Shown in pieces: positions 44,698 through 56,240 of a stretch of DNA of 64,000 bases. A program made the position numbers and the translations under genes. Origin of the DNA: Nemophila menziesii (Eukaryota > Streptophyta > Magnoliopsida > Boraginales > Hydrophyllaceae); the NCBI GenBank assembly GCA_029959085.1, contig JARWIR010000010.1, positions 10,995,001 to 11,059,000 of the forward strand, in the 5' to 3' direction. The stretch's first letter is position 1, and every line of letters starts with the position of its first letter. Below the pieces are notes generated by a model, which did no database searches, had not been told where the DNA came from, and saw only the letters and a program-made list of their open reading frames with translations.

Positions 44698-46273
44698 TGG
44701 TGTCGCCTAAGGTGTGATAAAATAATAGATAGAATAAGTGCAAATAAATACCCTAGGCTAGCATGGTTCTTCAAGTATACAGGACGTATGCAAGTTTTAC
44801 TGATAAAGACGATTCGTTCCTCATAGACTACAAAAGTTAAGAAGAACTTATTCAATTTATCAAGAGCAAATATAAAAGCTAGAACAGATAATACGCAGGA
44901 ATAAAGAAAAGGAAAATAGATTTTTATTTGGTTTTTATAAATAGAAAATTAAACTAAATAAATTAAAGACAGAAAATTAAATATGATGAGAAGATAGTAT
45001 GAGAGTTTAGCTCGAGAAACTAGCAGGTAATCCCCACTAGCCTTGTTTACTCTAAACATGTAATGGTGAATTATGTAGTATGCAATAATCAGGATTCTAA
45101 ATTCCTCCCTATCCCCGGAGAGTGAACTAGTGCGGCGACTTTTCAACCACGAGGAGACTCGAAATAGGATTCTCTAGCGCCACCAGTGCCCTAAGTGCAG
45201 TCTTGCCTACTAGTGATGATTGGTGATTAAATTAAACCTTAGTGATTATCTAGTTAGACTGGTATTGTCAGAACCAATTCCATATACTAAACTTTTATGT
45301 AGTGTTTCAATAGTTAAACACCCCTTCCGGGTGACCATCTAACTACTATTAAGGTAATCATATACGCTGCGCATTGCAAGGAAAACAGACAATAAGTCAA
45401 AGCACATAAATCAGAGAATAAAACATGAATTCAATTAAAATACGATGCTATCCCAAAATAGATAGACGTTTAAACAAGAACTAGGGTTCATACATATATG
45501 TTAAATCTTAAGCTAAAAATAATTTAGTTCATACTAGAGAAAGAAAAGAAAACAATTACAAAATTTGAAGACTTGTGAAAACATGATATGGTGTTCAGCT
45601 CCTTCTAGACTTCTCTTCTCTTGTTGTAAGCTTCCTCTTGGATTAAGGTTTGCCAAGGATGTATTTCTTCTGATTAAAGGGTGTATTTATAGGGTAGAGG
45701 AAACCCTAAAAAAATTCTTGGAGTGGAAGACAAGTAACTTGGACTCCTAGCCCAACTCAATTTCGTAACCCTAAAATATAGAAAAGGTAAGATTCCGGTG
45801 TTGTTTTGTTTTGGCCGTAACTTCTTCGTTTCAACTCCGTTTGAAGCATTTCATATGTCAAACTGATCGTCTTGGAAAGCTATATAACTATGATTCAGAC
45901 CATTGTTCCAAATGTTTAGCCAATGTTGAGTTATAATCACTTTTATGTTCGTAGCTGCTGAAAATTAGATTTATTTGGAAACTTTATCTTTTCCTTTTTC
46001 ATATTTCTTTCCTTTATCTCAAATTTCCAAGTTTATCTTCTGTACCTTATCTCTTAGAATTGACTTGATATCTAATTAATTACCATATATCTTTAAAGAT
46101 TCACAATTAACAAACAATTAAACCCAATATGCTCTAAAAATAATAAATAATTAAATCAAGACAAGAAAAATGAAAGTGTACTAAATCATGTAAAAATCGA
46201 CATATATCCTAATAAATACACCTAAAATGATGTCTCCAACTAATATTAAATCATCACAAATAGAGAGACATCA
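44698..46273 (-). mobile_element. Solo LTR D, inserted in the LTR of element 3
   Basis: A minus-strand LTR running from TGATGTCTCTCTATTTG (46273) to ...AGGCGACACCA (44698), 1576 bp, flanked by perfect duplications ATCAC (44693-44697 and 46274-46278). It is the copy most similar to the 5' LTR of element 1 and to solo LTR B. Confidence 0.9.
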
Positions 46274-46278
46274 ATCAC

Positions 46279-46866
46279 GTTGGGACTGTTCTTAGTAGTT
46301 GGATTGTCACCATGGTGGGGGATTCAATAATTAACACCACCACATAATCGTCTAGTGTGCGGTTTTAATCATAACAGGCTTGCCTAAATAGATAGTCACC
46401 TGGGTTTTATTTTTATCACCGGCCTCTGTGCAAGGTCCCCTTAACCACGTCCCTTGGTAGTGTTGAGGTTTCTTTTTAAGCTACATTGGCAGGAGTTAGA
46501 AGGATTATTGAATCATGTCAACTTATATATTTCTCAATTCACCCTTATAATTAGAATATCGACCTTATAAGATTGGCTCATGCTAGTAACCTTAACAATT
46601 ATCTTATTCGCATTAAAATTTAATTATTCACGCAAAGAAATTATTAATTTCGTTTTTGTTTTAAATATTAACATCTAAAATCATCTACACTATTATTGAA
46701 CACAATCTTGAGTTAACTGCCTAAATCTTTGAGAACGAACTTTTACTTACTTAACTATTACTTGGAGATGATTTTTGCACTTCCGGAGAGTTTCTCGTGG
46801 TCCATATGTGTGTCTTCTTTTATTATCTTTTATCATTGTTATTTTATCACACCTTTGGCTCCACCA
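46279..46866 (+). mobile_element. LTR fragment after solo LTR D (R/U5-like end)
   Basis: Contains the family phrases AATCGTCTAGTGTGCGG and TTATTTTATCACACCTTTGG and ends CTCCACCA, the canonical CA end. It starts in mid-LTR, overlapping in content with 44127-44697. Confidence 0.6.
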
Positions 46867-46979
46867 GTTTCCTCATACATTAATTATGAGCACATGGCCT
46901 GCCTAGGATCCATCATCCCAACGATATCCAGACGCAACTAGATTAATTTCCTATTGTGTTTATAGATAACCACAAGGAC

Positions 46980-47145
46980 GTTGGTGTCAAGGAGAGAAAA
47001 AAATAGGTGTGCATGTGTTTAACTGCAATAAAAATAGTATTTTATATTGTTTACCTTATTGGTTGGAAAAATCATTAAAACATAACATTGATGTTATGCA
47101 TTCTGAGAAGAATGTGTTTTACAGTCTACTCGGTAGTATGGTTTG
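46980..47145 (+). pseudogene. TNPD (Transposase_21) fragment of a second CACTA element
   Basis: Reads SILYCLPYWLEKSLKHNIDV then MHSEKNVFYSLLGSM, matching the conserved R/K-H-N-x-D-V-M-H-x-E-K-N-V block of CACTA transposases. The match stops at both sides after about 50 residues. No TTTACCGACGAC motifs are nearby, so it is a bare fragment. This is precisely the block lost in the stub at 19603-19842. Confidence 0.75.
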
Positions 47146-48200
47146 TTGGGATTTAAATCAATTATATAGAGTAATTGATATTAATCTAATCATGCTCTTT
47201 TGGAGAAGTGGAAAAGATTTAGAATCAAATGATAAACATATCTATCTTTTTCTTATTCTTTTGGAGAAGTGGAAAAGACACTTTTTTGTGCATGAAATAT
47301 CCCACATAGGAGGATAGATGGGAAAAAATATTAGTATAAATATGCTTACCCATCTATTATATCCAAAAGGTTCAAAGGCTATGAAATCTAAAGAGGAATA
47401 AGTGAAGCCCCACACGCGCGCACCACCACCACCCACCCGCCCGGCCGGGCGCGGCCCAGAGTGGCCGTGGGCCGTGGGCCCTGGGGGAGTTGGGGAGTTG
47501 CGGAGTTGGGGAGTTGGGGAGTTTGGGGAGTCAAAAAATGAAACACCTTTTCAGAAATGATTCAAGGAGAAATAAGCTGGTACTTATAGTAGTCGGATGG
47601 AGTTCAAATCCTATCATCAGAAAACACACAACGTTGGTAACGTTCACGCGTTTAAGACGCCATAAAGCCAGAATATTCTTCTCCAGTGGTTACAGAAGGA
47701 TGTGTAACATCTGTAACCTCCAAAAACGTCAGCCTTAATGGTGCAATTGAAGACCCATTTATGGGGACGTTTCTGATAAGCCATTTCTCTCCCCATTTCC
47801 CTATATATAGAGACTCTCCCTCACTTTCCAAAGACACGAAATACACTAGAAAAAACAGACATTCTGCCTCACCTTCTCTCTAAAACGCTATAGTTAAGTT
47901 ACATTTTCCAGTTAGAGATACCGGTACGCTGGAATATCTTTTTAACAACTGTCAGTGATTGTTTTTTCTTTCATTTCTGTGTAACTGTAATTACCTTTTT
48001 CACGTTCTTTCCAAATACCCATTCATGAGAAAAAGGCAAGTCCTGTAAATGTGTCGTTGTAGAGACTAACAAGGCCTTTGCAGCTTCGTTCCTCTCGGGC
48101 ATAGAAATCTAGATTTGTAGAGGGTGTGGTGTCTTCTCCTTGAAAGTTGTAATCTTTCTGCTTTTTGAATTGACCACTGCATGTTTCAATCTACATTCTT
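47146..48200 (+). mobile_element. GC-rich LTR-like block, probably copia or gypsy LTR, edges uncertain
   Basis: Starts TGTTGGGATTTAAATC right after the TNPD fragment. It has a duplicated phrase (CTTTTGGAGAAGTGGAAAAG at 47192 and 47258), a strongly GC-rich core at 47405-47470 (CCGCCCGGCCGGGCGCGG), a GGGGAGTT tandem run (47484-47530), a TATA box (CCCTATATATAGAGAC, about 47800) and leader-like CT-rich sequence. Unlike its surroundings it looks fresh and unmutated. No matching second LTR or duplication was found. The host sequence resumes as element 4 at about 48205. Confidence 0.5.
47800..47815 (+). promoter_or_regulatory. TATA box of the GC-rich LTR-like block
   Basis: CCCTATATATAGAGAC, with a CT-rich stretch and CACTTTCC about 25 bases downstream, a typical plant core promoter arrangement. 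Likely the LTR promoter. Confidence 0.5.
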
Positions 48201-48209
48201 GTTCTGTTT

Positions 48210-48345
48210 TACCCTTTTTCTTCATACTAGAACTAGAAATTTTATCAATCCTCTTCTTCTAAATAGTACCCAATACCTAAATTTTATTCTTCTTCATCTC
48301 CCTAACAGTAGATAATGTTTCTGTTCTTTTCGTAATCTCAATTGA
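48210..48345 (-). pseudogene. N-terminal remnant of the Transposase_32-like ORF (element 4)
   Basis: The minus strand reads SWRSIEITKRTETLSTVREM then KKN, colinear with SWRSTEMTKRIETLSTVRVM of element 1. The rest has been removed by the neighbouring LTR-like block. Confidence 0.6.
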
Positions 48346-48770
48346 CCTCCAACTAAAAACTTTGAATACTCTTGAAATTTGTACCCCTTGATTTTGGGTT
48401 GAGCAAATGTTGGTTGGGTTAGGAAAGGTGTAAGTATCGTGAATATATATGTGGGTTGTATGAAACCTTACTTGATTGGTATAGGTTTAAGAATTTGTTG
48501 GATAAGATTGAAGATTTCGCGTTTAGATTCTTGGATTCTAGGTATCATGATTTGATTTTGTTGGTTAAATCTTCTTTATAATGATGTAGGGATTGAAATG
48601 GATGTAAATTTATGGTGATTTGGTTGTGTTTTGATGTGTAGTAAAGGTTTGCAAGAGATTTAATGGAGTTGGGAGAGTTTTGGGGAAGAAAGAGAGACTT
48701 CAGGTGTATATTTTCGCAACTATGAACTAACCTTTTCTTCAAACACTTTTTATTTCTTCATCTGGAAGCG

Positions 48771-49175
48771 CCATGCGGTGCACCGTGGGTGAGATGTGGT
48801 GTACCGCATGAAATCTTTGTTGGACCCCGTGCCATGGTCTTGGCAAAACAGTTTAGGTTAAGGGGTCTCATCAAGGACCCTGATTTTTCATATAGTTGTG
48901 ACGGTTTCGTACGGTGCACCAGACTGGTCCTGTGGTGTATCACATGGGTGTTCTGTTCGAGACCATTGTCACAGTTTGGTGTGAATGACGATACGTTATG
49001 TTCGCTCTAGGCCATTTTCTTCGACTGTGTTATGGTTTTTTTCGTGGTGGTGCACCAGAGCACTCGTGGGGTATACCGCACGAAAGCTCTGGTTGACTTA
49101 GCTTCGGCTTTGAACATGATTTCTCCAACCGTTGAGACACTTTTTTGGGGTGAGGTGCAACGCAAGAATGGTGCA
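48771..49175. repeat. GGTGYACC palindrome cluster of element 4
   Basis: GCGGTGCACCG (48775), TGGTGTACCGCA (48797), GGTGCACC (48913), TGGTGTATCACA (48933), GGTGCACC (49049) and GGGTATACCGC (49069) repeat in pairs: a GGTGCACC form followed 13-20 bases later by a GGTGTACC form. The same pairing is seen at 3283 and 3304 in element 1. Confidence 0.6.
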
Positions 49176-49429
49176 ATGTACCTCATGTACATTCGTTTTT
49201 TTCCCAATTATCCGTGTTACTTTTCCCTAACTCGATTTCTTAAGTACATGCACATCATACTTTCCTCGATACTTCAATATTGACTAAAAAAAACTAATCT
49301 AAACATAAAAACATAAAATAAAATTGTGGGTTGTCTACTATACAACACTTTTGTTTGACGTCTTTCAAAGTTAGACGCATTACCTCTATCAAGATTCCCT
49401 TACATAGCATACCCAACAACGAGCAAGAC

Positions 49430-50110
49430 TATGACGTATACTAATCTCCATTTGATACCCATCTTGGGACAAATCTCTATCACTTTCGTTGAAACAACTT
49501 CTGTGACTATGAATGGTCCCATCCATGAATTTTTATGACTACATGGCCCATTTTAATATTTCTGGCTTTCCATACAACTTAATGGCTGACCCCAAACGCA
49601 CTCATTTGTCTAGTATCCACAGGATTTGCGTGGATTTCTTTTGGGACTCTATATTTCGCAATCGTGTGGATGACTTGAATTGTGGGATCCAACTTCCTTG
49701 ATTTCTTACCCTCAGACATAGAATGTCTCAGATACATTTTTAGCACGGAGGGTAACTATTCCCTCCTGGAAGTTGATGAGGCTTTGACTTGTGGCCAAGA
49801 ACGGACTTCTAAGTATGATTGAAACCTACTTATCTGCAGCATAATCAATAGTAAAAAGTCAGTAGGGATGGTGATATTACCTGTTTCGAGATGAATGTCT
49901 TCTATTGTTCCCCATGTCTTTGTCACTAAGCTACCCACAAATTGTAAGTTCATGGGAGCGTTTTACACCTTCTTGAGTCCAAGACTATCGAATACGGACA
50001 TGGGCATAAGATTCACACTTGAACCCACATCAGACATAGGTTTAATCTTGAGCATACCACTAATTTGAATAGGAAGATTAAAGCTTCCTGGATCATTGAG
50101 CTTGAGTGGT
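49430..50110 (-). pseudogene. Protease and tail of element 4, broken
   Basis: Reading minus: SFNLPIQISGMLKIKPMSDV and NLMPMSVFDSLGLKK, then TKTWGTIEDIHLETGNITIP and TDF, colinear with the protease ORF of element 1. In the active site the residue before DVG is Ser instead of Cys. Frameshifts near 49850 and 49950 and further stops break it. The tail end (WRLVY...) runs to about 49430. Confidence 0.7.
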
Positions 50111-52197
50111 TACTCTTTCTCTACTCTTCTTGAGACTCTCTTAGTATGAGCCACACCCTCTTTTCTGGATTCTATACTCACATCTTTCTCTAGACCAACT
50201 TACATGAATACTTGTTCCAATGTAAGTCCTTTCTTCGCAATCTCAAGCATATGGGTGTTGATATTTTATGGACTATACGCCTCTACAAATTTCTTGAGTT
50301 CAATGTCAACCTTTGGATTTATCTTTGGAATGGATGGTGATATTTCTTGATGAATTGGTGGAAAGTCCACCTTCTCTTCTTCTTTATCTTCTTACGCAAC
50401 ATGTGCAACTTCTACTTTCTGCTCTTTTGATGCTTCTTCCTCTTTTTCTTTAGCTCCACTAGCTTGTAGCTCAGTAACCGATCTAATCTCTTCTTGCATG
50501 TCCTTGAGAATATCTACTACAAAGTCAGATTCTTCGGAAGAATCAAGATATTATGATAAGTAAGAGTCTTTGGGCTAGACTTGGCCGGTTCTTCTTCAAT
50601 TTCTGGATCATCCACGAAAGTTTTTGCAGCATGTGGTACTTCCTCTTTGTTTTATGTTTCAAAGAAAATTTCCTTACAAGTTTCGAACCCAATATTTGCA
50701 TCACCTCCTTCAATGGCCTTCAAATCTCTTGCTTCCAAAATACTAGTTAAAACTTTCTTTAATCGGTCTACTTGTGTGCGTAAGATCTGAATTTTGACCT
50801 CTTGTTCTCTAAACTTCTCACTATGTGATTAAACATTATTCGTAACTAGATCCATGAAAGTTTGTAATCTTTTCTCTGACACTACTCATCTTGAGGGTGT
50901 TGTGGTAAAGCCTTCTGAGATAGATATCGGTATAAGCATCATTGACTAGTTGTTCTGGAGCAGCAACTCTATTAAAATTCTGATTCCCTTGATAAGGACC
51001 TCAACCTCTTAGTTGGTAAGTCTTGTTCTGGGGACAAGGTTGATAAGTACCTTGATTGGCGGCCCCTTGTGGATTTGAATACTGCATACTTGGATGATTT
51101 CTATTACCAAATTGGTAATTCCCTAGCTTTTTTATGAAAACAGAGATGTTGGATTCTGTTCACACTCTTCCCATGTATGATTTGCTACCTCCCATTGTGA
51201 ACAACTTTGTGCTTATTGCAATACATTTGTTGCAGCTAAATTTTGACGTTTTTGTTGCATCTCAAGCTTTATCTCTTTGACTTGATTCTCTAATGAGGTT
51301 AACTTAGTTGATTGAGCAGTTTTTGTACTTAATCCAAGCATGCCTTTAGTATTTGTAACGCGAGCTCGCAATAGTGGCCAACTCCTTCCCGTTTCCGCAG
51401 CTTTGGTAGGATCCATGGACACAAATCCTCCTCTTCCAAGATAATCTAACCTCAATCTACTTTCTGCATTAATACCTTGATAAAACATAGCTAACTATAA
51501 GGATAAAGTATAATCATTGAGTGGACATCTTGCTAACTTCTATTGAAACCTTGTCCATGCGTCTCCTACATCTTCATCATTCTCTTGGCGAAAAATAGCA
51601 AGCTCCATTTGATCTTTTAATCTCATACTCTTCAGATAAAAATGGTTAAAGACCACGACTTGTAGTTCATCCAAGTTTTGATTGTGTTTAGTGGTTGTCT
51701 ATCTAGCCAATCCCCAGCACTTCCAGTCAAGAAGAACAAAATATATGATATTACAGTTTTTTGCGTGTCATGCCAAGAGTAATATATGCATCACAAATGT
51801 GCATAAATTTCTAAATTTCTCTTACCAGATCTTGAATTTCTACACCACTATAGTATCTATAACTCGAAAATTAATTGAGCATACCTAGATCAGGCCTGAA
51901 CTTTATATTCAGGATCACTGGAGAACGATAACCTAATGGTTGAGCTCGAAAAGGTGCTCCCAAGCCTAGGAGATCCTTTTCTTGACGTTGATTGTTTTTG
52001 TTTTCTCTTGGTGGTACTATTACATGAGAAATAGGTGATACCGGAGGATTTGGTATTCCATGATTATTATTTTTGTTGAGATTGTCCCCTGGAGGTGTAA
52101 TTATATCCTCTTGTTTAAACATGATTTATCTTTGCTCCCTTTCTTCACTTAAGCGTTTGTTGTAAGCCATGAATACACGTTCAGGATTCTCGAGCAT
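50111..52197 (-). pseudogene. gag of element 4, broken
   Basis: The minus-strand ATG at 52197 gives MLENPERVFMAYNKRLSEER, matching the gag start of element 1. Then LLGLGAPFRAQPLGYRSPVI and, at 51488-51213, FYQGINAESRLRLDYLGRGG, VSMDPTKAAETGRSWPLLRA and the coiled-coil-like SLENQVKEIKLEMQQKRQNL. The downstream Gln-rich and coiled-coil part is recognisable (50680-51110) in changing frames. It is the most complete guide to the ancestral gag together with element 1. Confidence 0.72.
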
Positions 52198-52293
52198 ACA
52201 CTAGAATCTGAAAGAGACAAAAAAAAGTGTTAATCTGAAAAAATAACTAAAAACTACACTAAAAATTAAACCCACTTGCTAACAAGACACAAG

Positions 52294-52311
52294 TCCCTGG
52301 CAGCGGTGCCA
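52294..52311 (-). other. Primer binding site of element 4, mutated
   Basis: The minus strand reads TGGCACCGCTGCCAGGGA, three changes from the site in element 1. Two of them are C-to-T type changes as expected from decay of methylated CG or CNG sites. Six bases separate it from the LTR. Confidence 0.8.
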
Positions 52312-52317
52312 AACACT

Positions 52318-53317
52318 TGGTGGTTGGTAGAGGGTGATAAAATAATAGTTAAAAATGCGTCAACTAATCACCCTATTAATCATGTTATTCACTGCAAGTA
52401 TCATATGTCGTACCCAAGTTTTAATGATAAGTTAGATTCTTTCTCAGGGACTTAGTGTGTTATACGATGGAATCAAAATAGCGTAGTAAGAATTAGTTAA
52501 ATGCGTCAAAAGTCAATAAAGTAAATATGAAAGTAGGGAGATTAATGATTAAACTAAAGATAAAACAATAAAATAAAATACGTAAGAATAAGATGAGAAA
52601 TATAGTTTACGTTTGCTAGTATGCACTTATCCTTCAATTTCTTCTACTAGTTAGTAAGGGTGATTAAAGCTCTTAAGTAAGTAGCCAAGAATCTATATAC
52701 CTCCTAACCACCTTCTGAGTGGACTTAGGTAACGAAATAACAATTACTAGGTGATTCGGTTTAGGGGACACTATGCAATGATCGGTGGTTAAATCTCAAA
52801 GCCTAATGACTATCTAGTTAGGCAAGGATTTCCTGATCACTACCGCACACTAGAAAATCAAAGAACATTAAACAAATATAAAGGTTAAGAAGTTAGAATC
52901 CATTTAAAATAGTTTTCCCAAACAAACTTAGATAGAAGAAAATATAATTATAGATTTTACACATGCAACAACCCAAGCTATGCGAAATTTTGTTCATGCT
53001 TAAAAGAAATACATTAAAATAAAGATACATAATGTGAACTTGTTTCTCTTAAATGACTAAGGATTGATCTAGTGTTTAGAACTAAGTCAGGAAATTTTTA
53101 CAATAAAAAGAAGGTGTATTTATAGGTACTAAGAAGACCCTATGTCAAAATCTTTGAGTAGAAGGCAAGTAATTTGAGTCCAAGTCTAACTCAAATTCGT
53201 TTCCTAAAATATCCGAGAGGATAAACACTACTGACTGTTTTGATCATATATCCTTCGTTATTAAGCCAATTTTCGCCTATGATGTCTCCAAACTAGATTA
53301 TTATATCACAAATAGAA
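52318..53317 (-). mobile_element. 5' LTR of element 4, truncated
   Basis: Inner end ...CCAACCACCA at 52318. At the outer end the inner hairpin arm TGATGTCTCC (53280) and the loop sequence are present, but the terminal GGGAGACATCA is replaced by an A-run that leads into P2. About 500 bases shorter than the other LTRs. Confidence 0.7.
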
Positions 53318-56240
53318 AAAAAATATTATGTTTAAAGTGCATGCATTTTCATAAACTAGTTGCTTCAGGACATGAATACTGTGGCTAACTATTAGAATGT
53401 ATAAACCTAAAGAGTAATTATAATACTATAGAATGACAAGACATTGTCTATTATAATAATCTTATGTAGCAAGATCAGAATGAGATGCCAAAAAATCATA
53501 TATTGAAATAAAATACACGTAATATAACAAATTTATAATAGAAAACATGTCATAGTCACAATTAATAAGAAAATTTAACAGTTTGAACATTTGAAGACAT
53601 TTTTTGGTGGAAAAATAATTTAAAACAACATAAATATTTAGAATTCAACAAATAATTACTTTTTGAAAACTAGATCTATGTATTAAGATTTCTCAGAATT
53701 GAAGACACATTACAAGAATACAATCATGGAAAGAACTAGATTTAAGTTTTTTGAACGTTTTCTGGAAAACAGACTTCTTCTATGATTTATCCTTAGAGTA
53801 AATATCTGCTCTATCCCCTGAACTATACACGTTTTGACAGATTTCCCTCCAATCAAATTTCTGCGATTGTATGGTCCTTAAACTTTATTTTCGTGACTCG
53901 ATGCCCCCTGTTAACAGAACCGTAAAAAATCGTCGTTAGTTGGTCACGTGCGCAAATTGTCGTGACATATTACCCCTTGTACCAAGTTTTTTGTGACTCG
54001 GTGCCTAGGGTAAAATGTCAAGAAAACTCAATCAAGGGGGTAAAATGTCATGAAAAACTTAGTACTTGGGGTAAAATGTCACGAAAATTTGTGCATGTGA
54101 CCAACTAACGGCGAAAACTAACGGAATCTTTTGACGGAGGCAACGAGTCACAAAAACAAAGTTTAAGGATCATCTAGTCGCAAAAAATTGATTGGGGGGG
54201 CAGTTTGTTAAAACGTGTATAGTTCAGGGGGTAAATGAGGCATTTACTATTATCCTTATTTAAAAGGGGTGATGTAGGTATGGATTGTAAATACTAGTTT
54301 AAATAAAGCCTACATATGCTACACACCAAAATAAGACTATATAAGTCTATTTTTTAAAATATAATACAATTAATTATTGGGTTATTACAAAGATAATTTT
54401 ATCATATAAATCTTATACTAGAATATGTCATATCTAAAACATTCAAACCAGGTGCTTAAATTGTCCACTCTAGTAAATAATCAATGGCTATAACTACTCC
54501 AGTCAATTCTCCAATCCATACGCCAAGCTAGATGTCACATACTTAGTACATATATCTAAGAAACTAAAGAAAATATTTATATTGAATGTATGAAAATCTC
54601 AATCAGAAATCAAAAAATTTAAAAAATTCACTAAATAGTTTCATACATATATTTTGACTATGATGGAACATATTATCGTGTTTCAAGAACGTATCTTAAA
54701 TATGTAATACTTATTGCTTTGTGACACATTTTTGTTTATTTGTGTTGTTATCAAGCTTGTATTAGATTTCAATGACCAAAAAGTATTCAAATGATACAAA
54801 AAATTCATAATGTATGTACAACTACGTATTAGTCTATACCTTGTTATATTAAAATATATAACTTGAATAAAAAATCTGAAACCAAAAAATAAGGAAACAC
54901 ATGCTTCATCCAAATGATTGGTCTCATGTCAAAAAACAACATGTCTCAAATTTAGAAGAATATGAAAGGTAGAATGGCATAACCCTTTGTGTAATGTAAA
55001 CTCCATGTAATTTCAAAAATTACGGAGAATGTAGTATGAAATTTAAAATGAAAATTAATAAAACCTAGTCCAAATTTTAATGGAAATGTTATTTTCTGCT
55101 ATTTAACATGCATAATCATAAAATTATTTCAACTACTTGAAATAATTGAGTGATACTTTAGGAACAAGAGACACCACAAAATCTCGCATCAACTTAAAAC
55201 CTGCAATTCTTGTACACCTTTATATGTGACCTTGAAATTCAAATACTAAAATAAAAATGGCGAACTAATTATGACTAGATGGAAAAAATTAAAGGTACAA
55301 CTGAGAAATAAATTTATACTAACTAAAAATTATTTCCAAAAATATTCAAAATATACTTATCAAGGGAGGGAACCATGTCATGAATTCTTTCTACCATGGT
55401 TTCAGTAATAAATTATGTATCCAATTAAAATGTAATAATATTGCATAACAAAATTTTTATAAACAAATAAATATATAAAATAAACAATAAACAGATTTCT
55501 CCATATATCATCATTTCAATATTATCTAAAAAGTTAACCAAAGTGACACCATGTCATCAATATATATGGAGATTACAAAACGAAACAACTCTTATTAATT
55601 CGGAAGAACACATAGTTGAGGTTAGTTTATGAATATAATAAAACCATAAATTTAATTAATTTTAAATATAATTTAGTACATAATGAGGTGGACAAGTGCT
55701 TAGTATCATCATATTCCATATCCTTTATCAAATCACCATAATGATCAAATATAATAATAAAAATATATAAGAGGTTTCTTAAATAACACAAATACAGTTT
55801 TCCATATCAAACAACATACTTTCAAAGTTTCTAAACTGATTTAACTCTAAGCAAGATAACTAGCTTACTATTTTTTATCTTCTCCAATGCCCTTCCGGAA
55901 TTGCACATTATGTCTACTTTGTTGTAATATCAATGCCAAATAAAAGTTTGAAAATGTATAAGTACTTGTACCTTTTGGTTATAAATTTTTAAAAACCCAA
56001 TTTTTAATGTATTAATCTTTTTTTTCAACATCATAATTTGAATTAAATATATAGACCAACACCTTTGTAAGTCATTTTGCAACCAAAAATTTACCAAAAA
56101 CAAAGTAAAGTAACCTTATCAAACTACTGCAAACATATTAAAAAATTTGACTCTACAAAATAAAAGATTCTTCGTCAATTATTTTTACACTTAAGTCCCT
56201 ACTTTTTATTGTAAGTTAACTATACACTGACAATAAAAAA
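53318..56240. repeat. P2, right fragment
   Basis: Aligns with 9780-12330 of P1 and 61200-63700 of P3. No gene is recognised other than the coding-like islands noted in P1 (here at about 55330-55400, 55690-55750). It ends at AACAATAAAAAACC near 56240, before the position where P1 carries the F-box gene; that gene is deleted here. Confidence 0.75.
53796..54249. mobile_element. Mutator-type MITE with long inverted repeats, 454 bp
   Basis: Arms of about 200 bases: the left begins GAGTAAATATCTGCTCTATC and the inverted right TAGTAAATGCCTCATTTACC, then both read CCCCTGAACTATACACGTTT. It is flanked by a perfect 9-bp duplication TTATCCTTA (53787-53795, 54250-54258). P1 and P3 show the empty site (TTATCCTTA at 10255 and TTGTCCTTA at 61675). 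A 9-bp duplication and long arms are typical of MULE-derived elements. It encodes nothing. Short internal repeats GGGGTAAAATGTCA occur three times. Confidence 0.9.

Larger units (their letters stand above)
40444..46866 (+). mobile_element. Plus-strand gag-PR element (element 3) with 3' LTR, interrupted
   Basis: After the integrase stop of element 2 comes a second gag-PR reading (40661-41770), then a 3' noncoding region, a polypurine-like tract and an LTR beginning TGATGTCTCC at 43184. A second protease downstream of an integrase is not normal in one element, so this is either another element fused end to end or an unusual composite. The 5' part is missing. Solo LTR D lies inside the LTR region. 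Confidence 0.65.
48205..53317 (-). mobile_element. Second copy of the element 1 family (element 4), decayed and truncated
   Basis: On the minus strand the order is truncated 5' LTR (53317-52318), primer site, gag (52197-50110), protease (50110-49430), GGTGYACC spacer (49175-48771) and the start of the Transposase_32-like ORF (48345-48210). It is colinear with element 1 but has lost everything beyond that point, including the 3' LTR, and the outer end of its 5' LTR. It is more decayed than element 1, and internal edges to the GC-rich block (about 48200) and to P2 (about 53318) lack target duplications. Confidence 0.8.

Noticed and set aside
47242..47883. Several overlapping frames in the GC-rich block as genes
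   Set aside because: They lie on both strands of an LTR-like promoter region with GC-rich tandem runs, and none shows a known domain.
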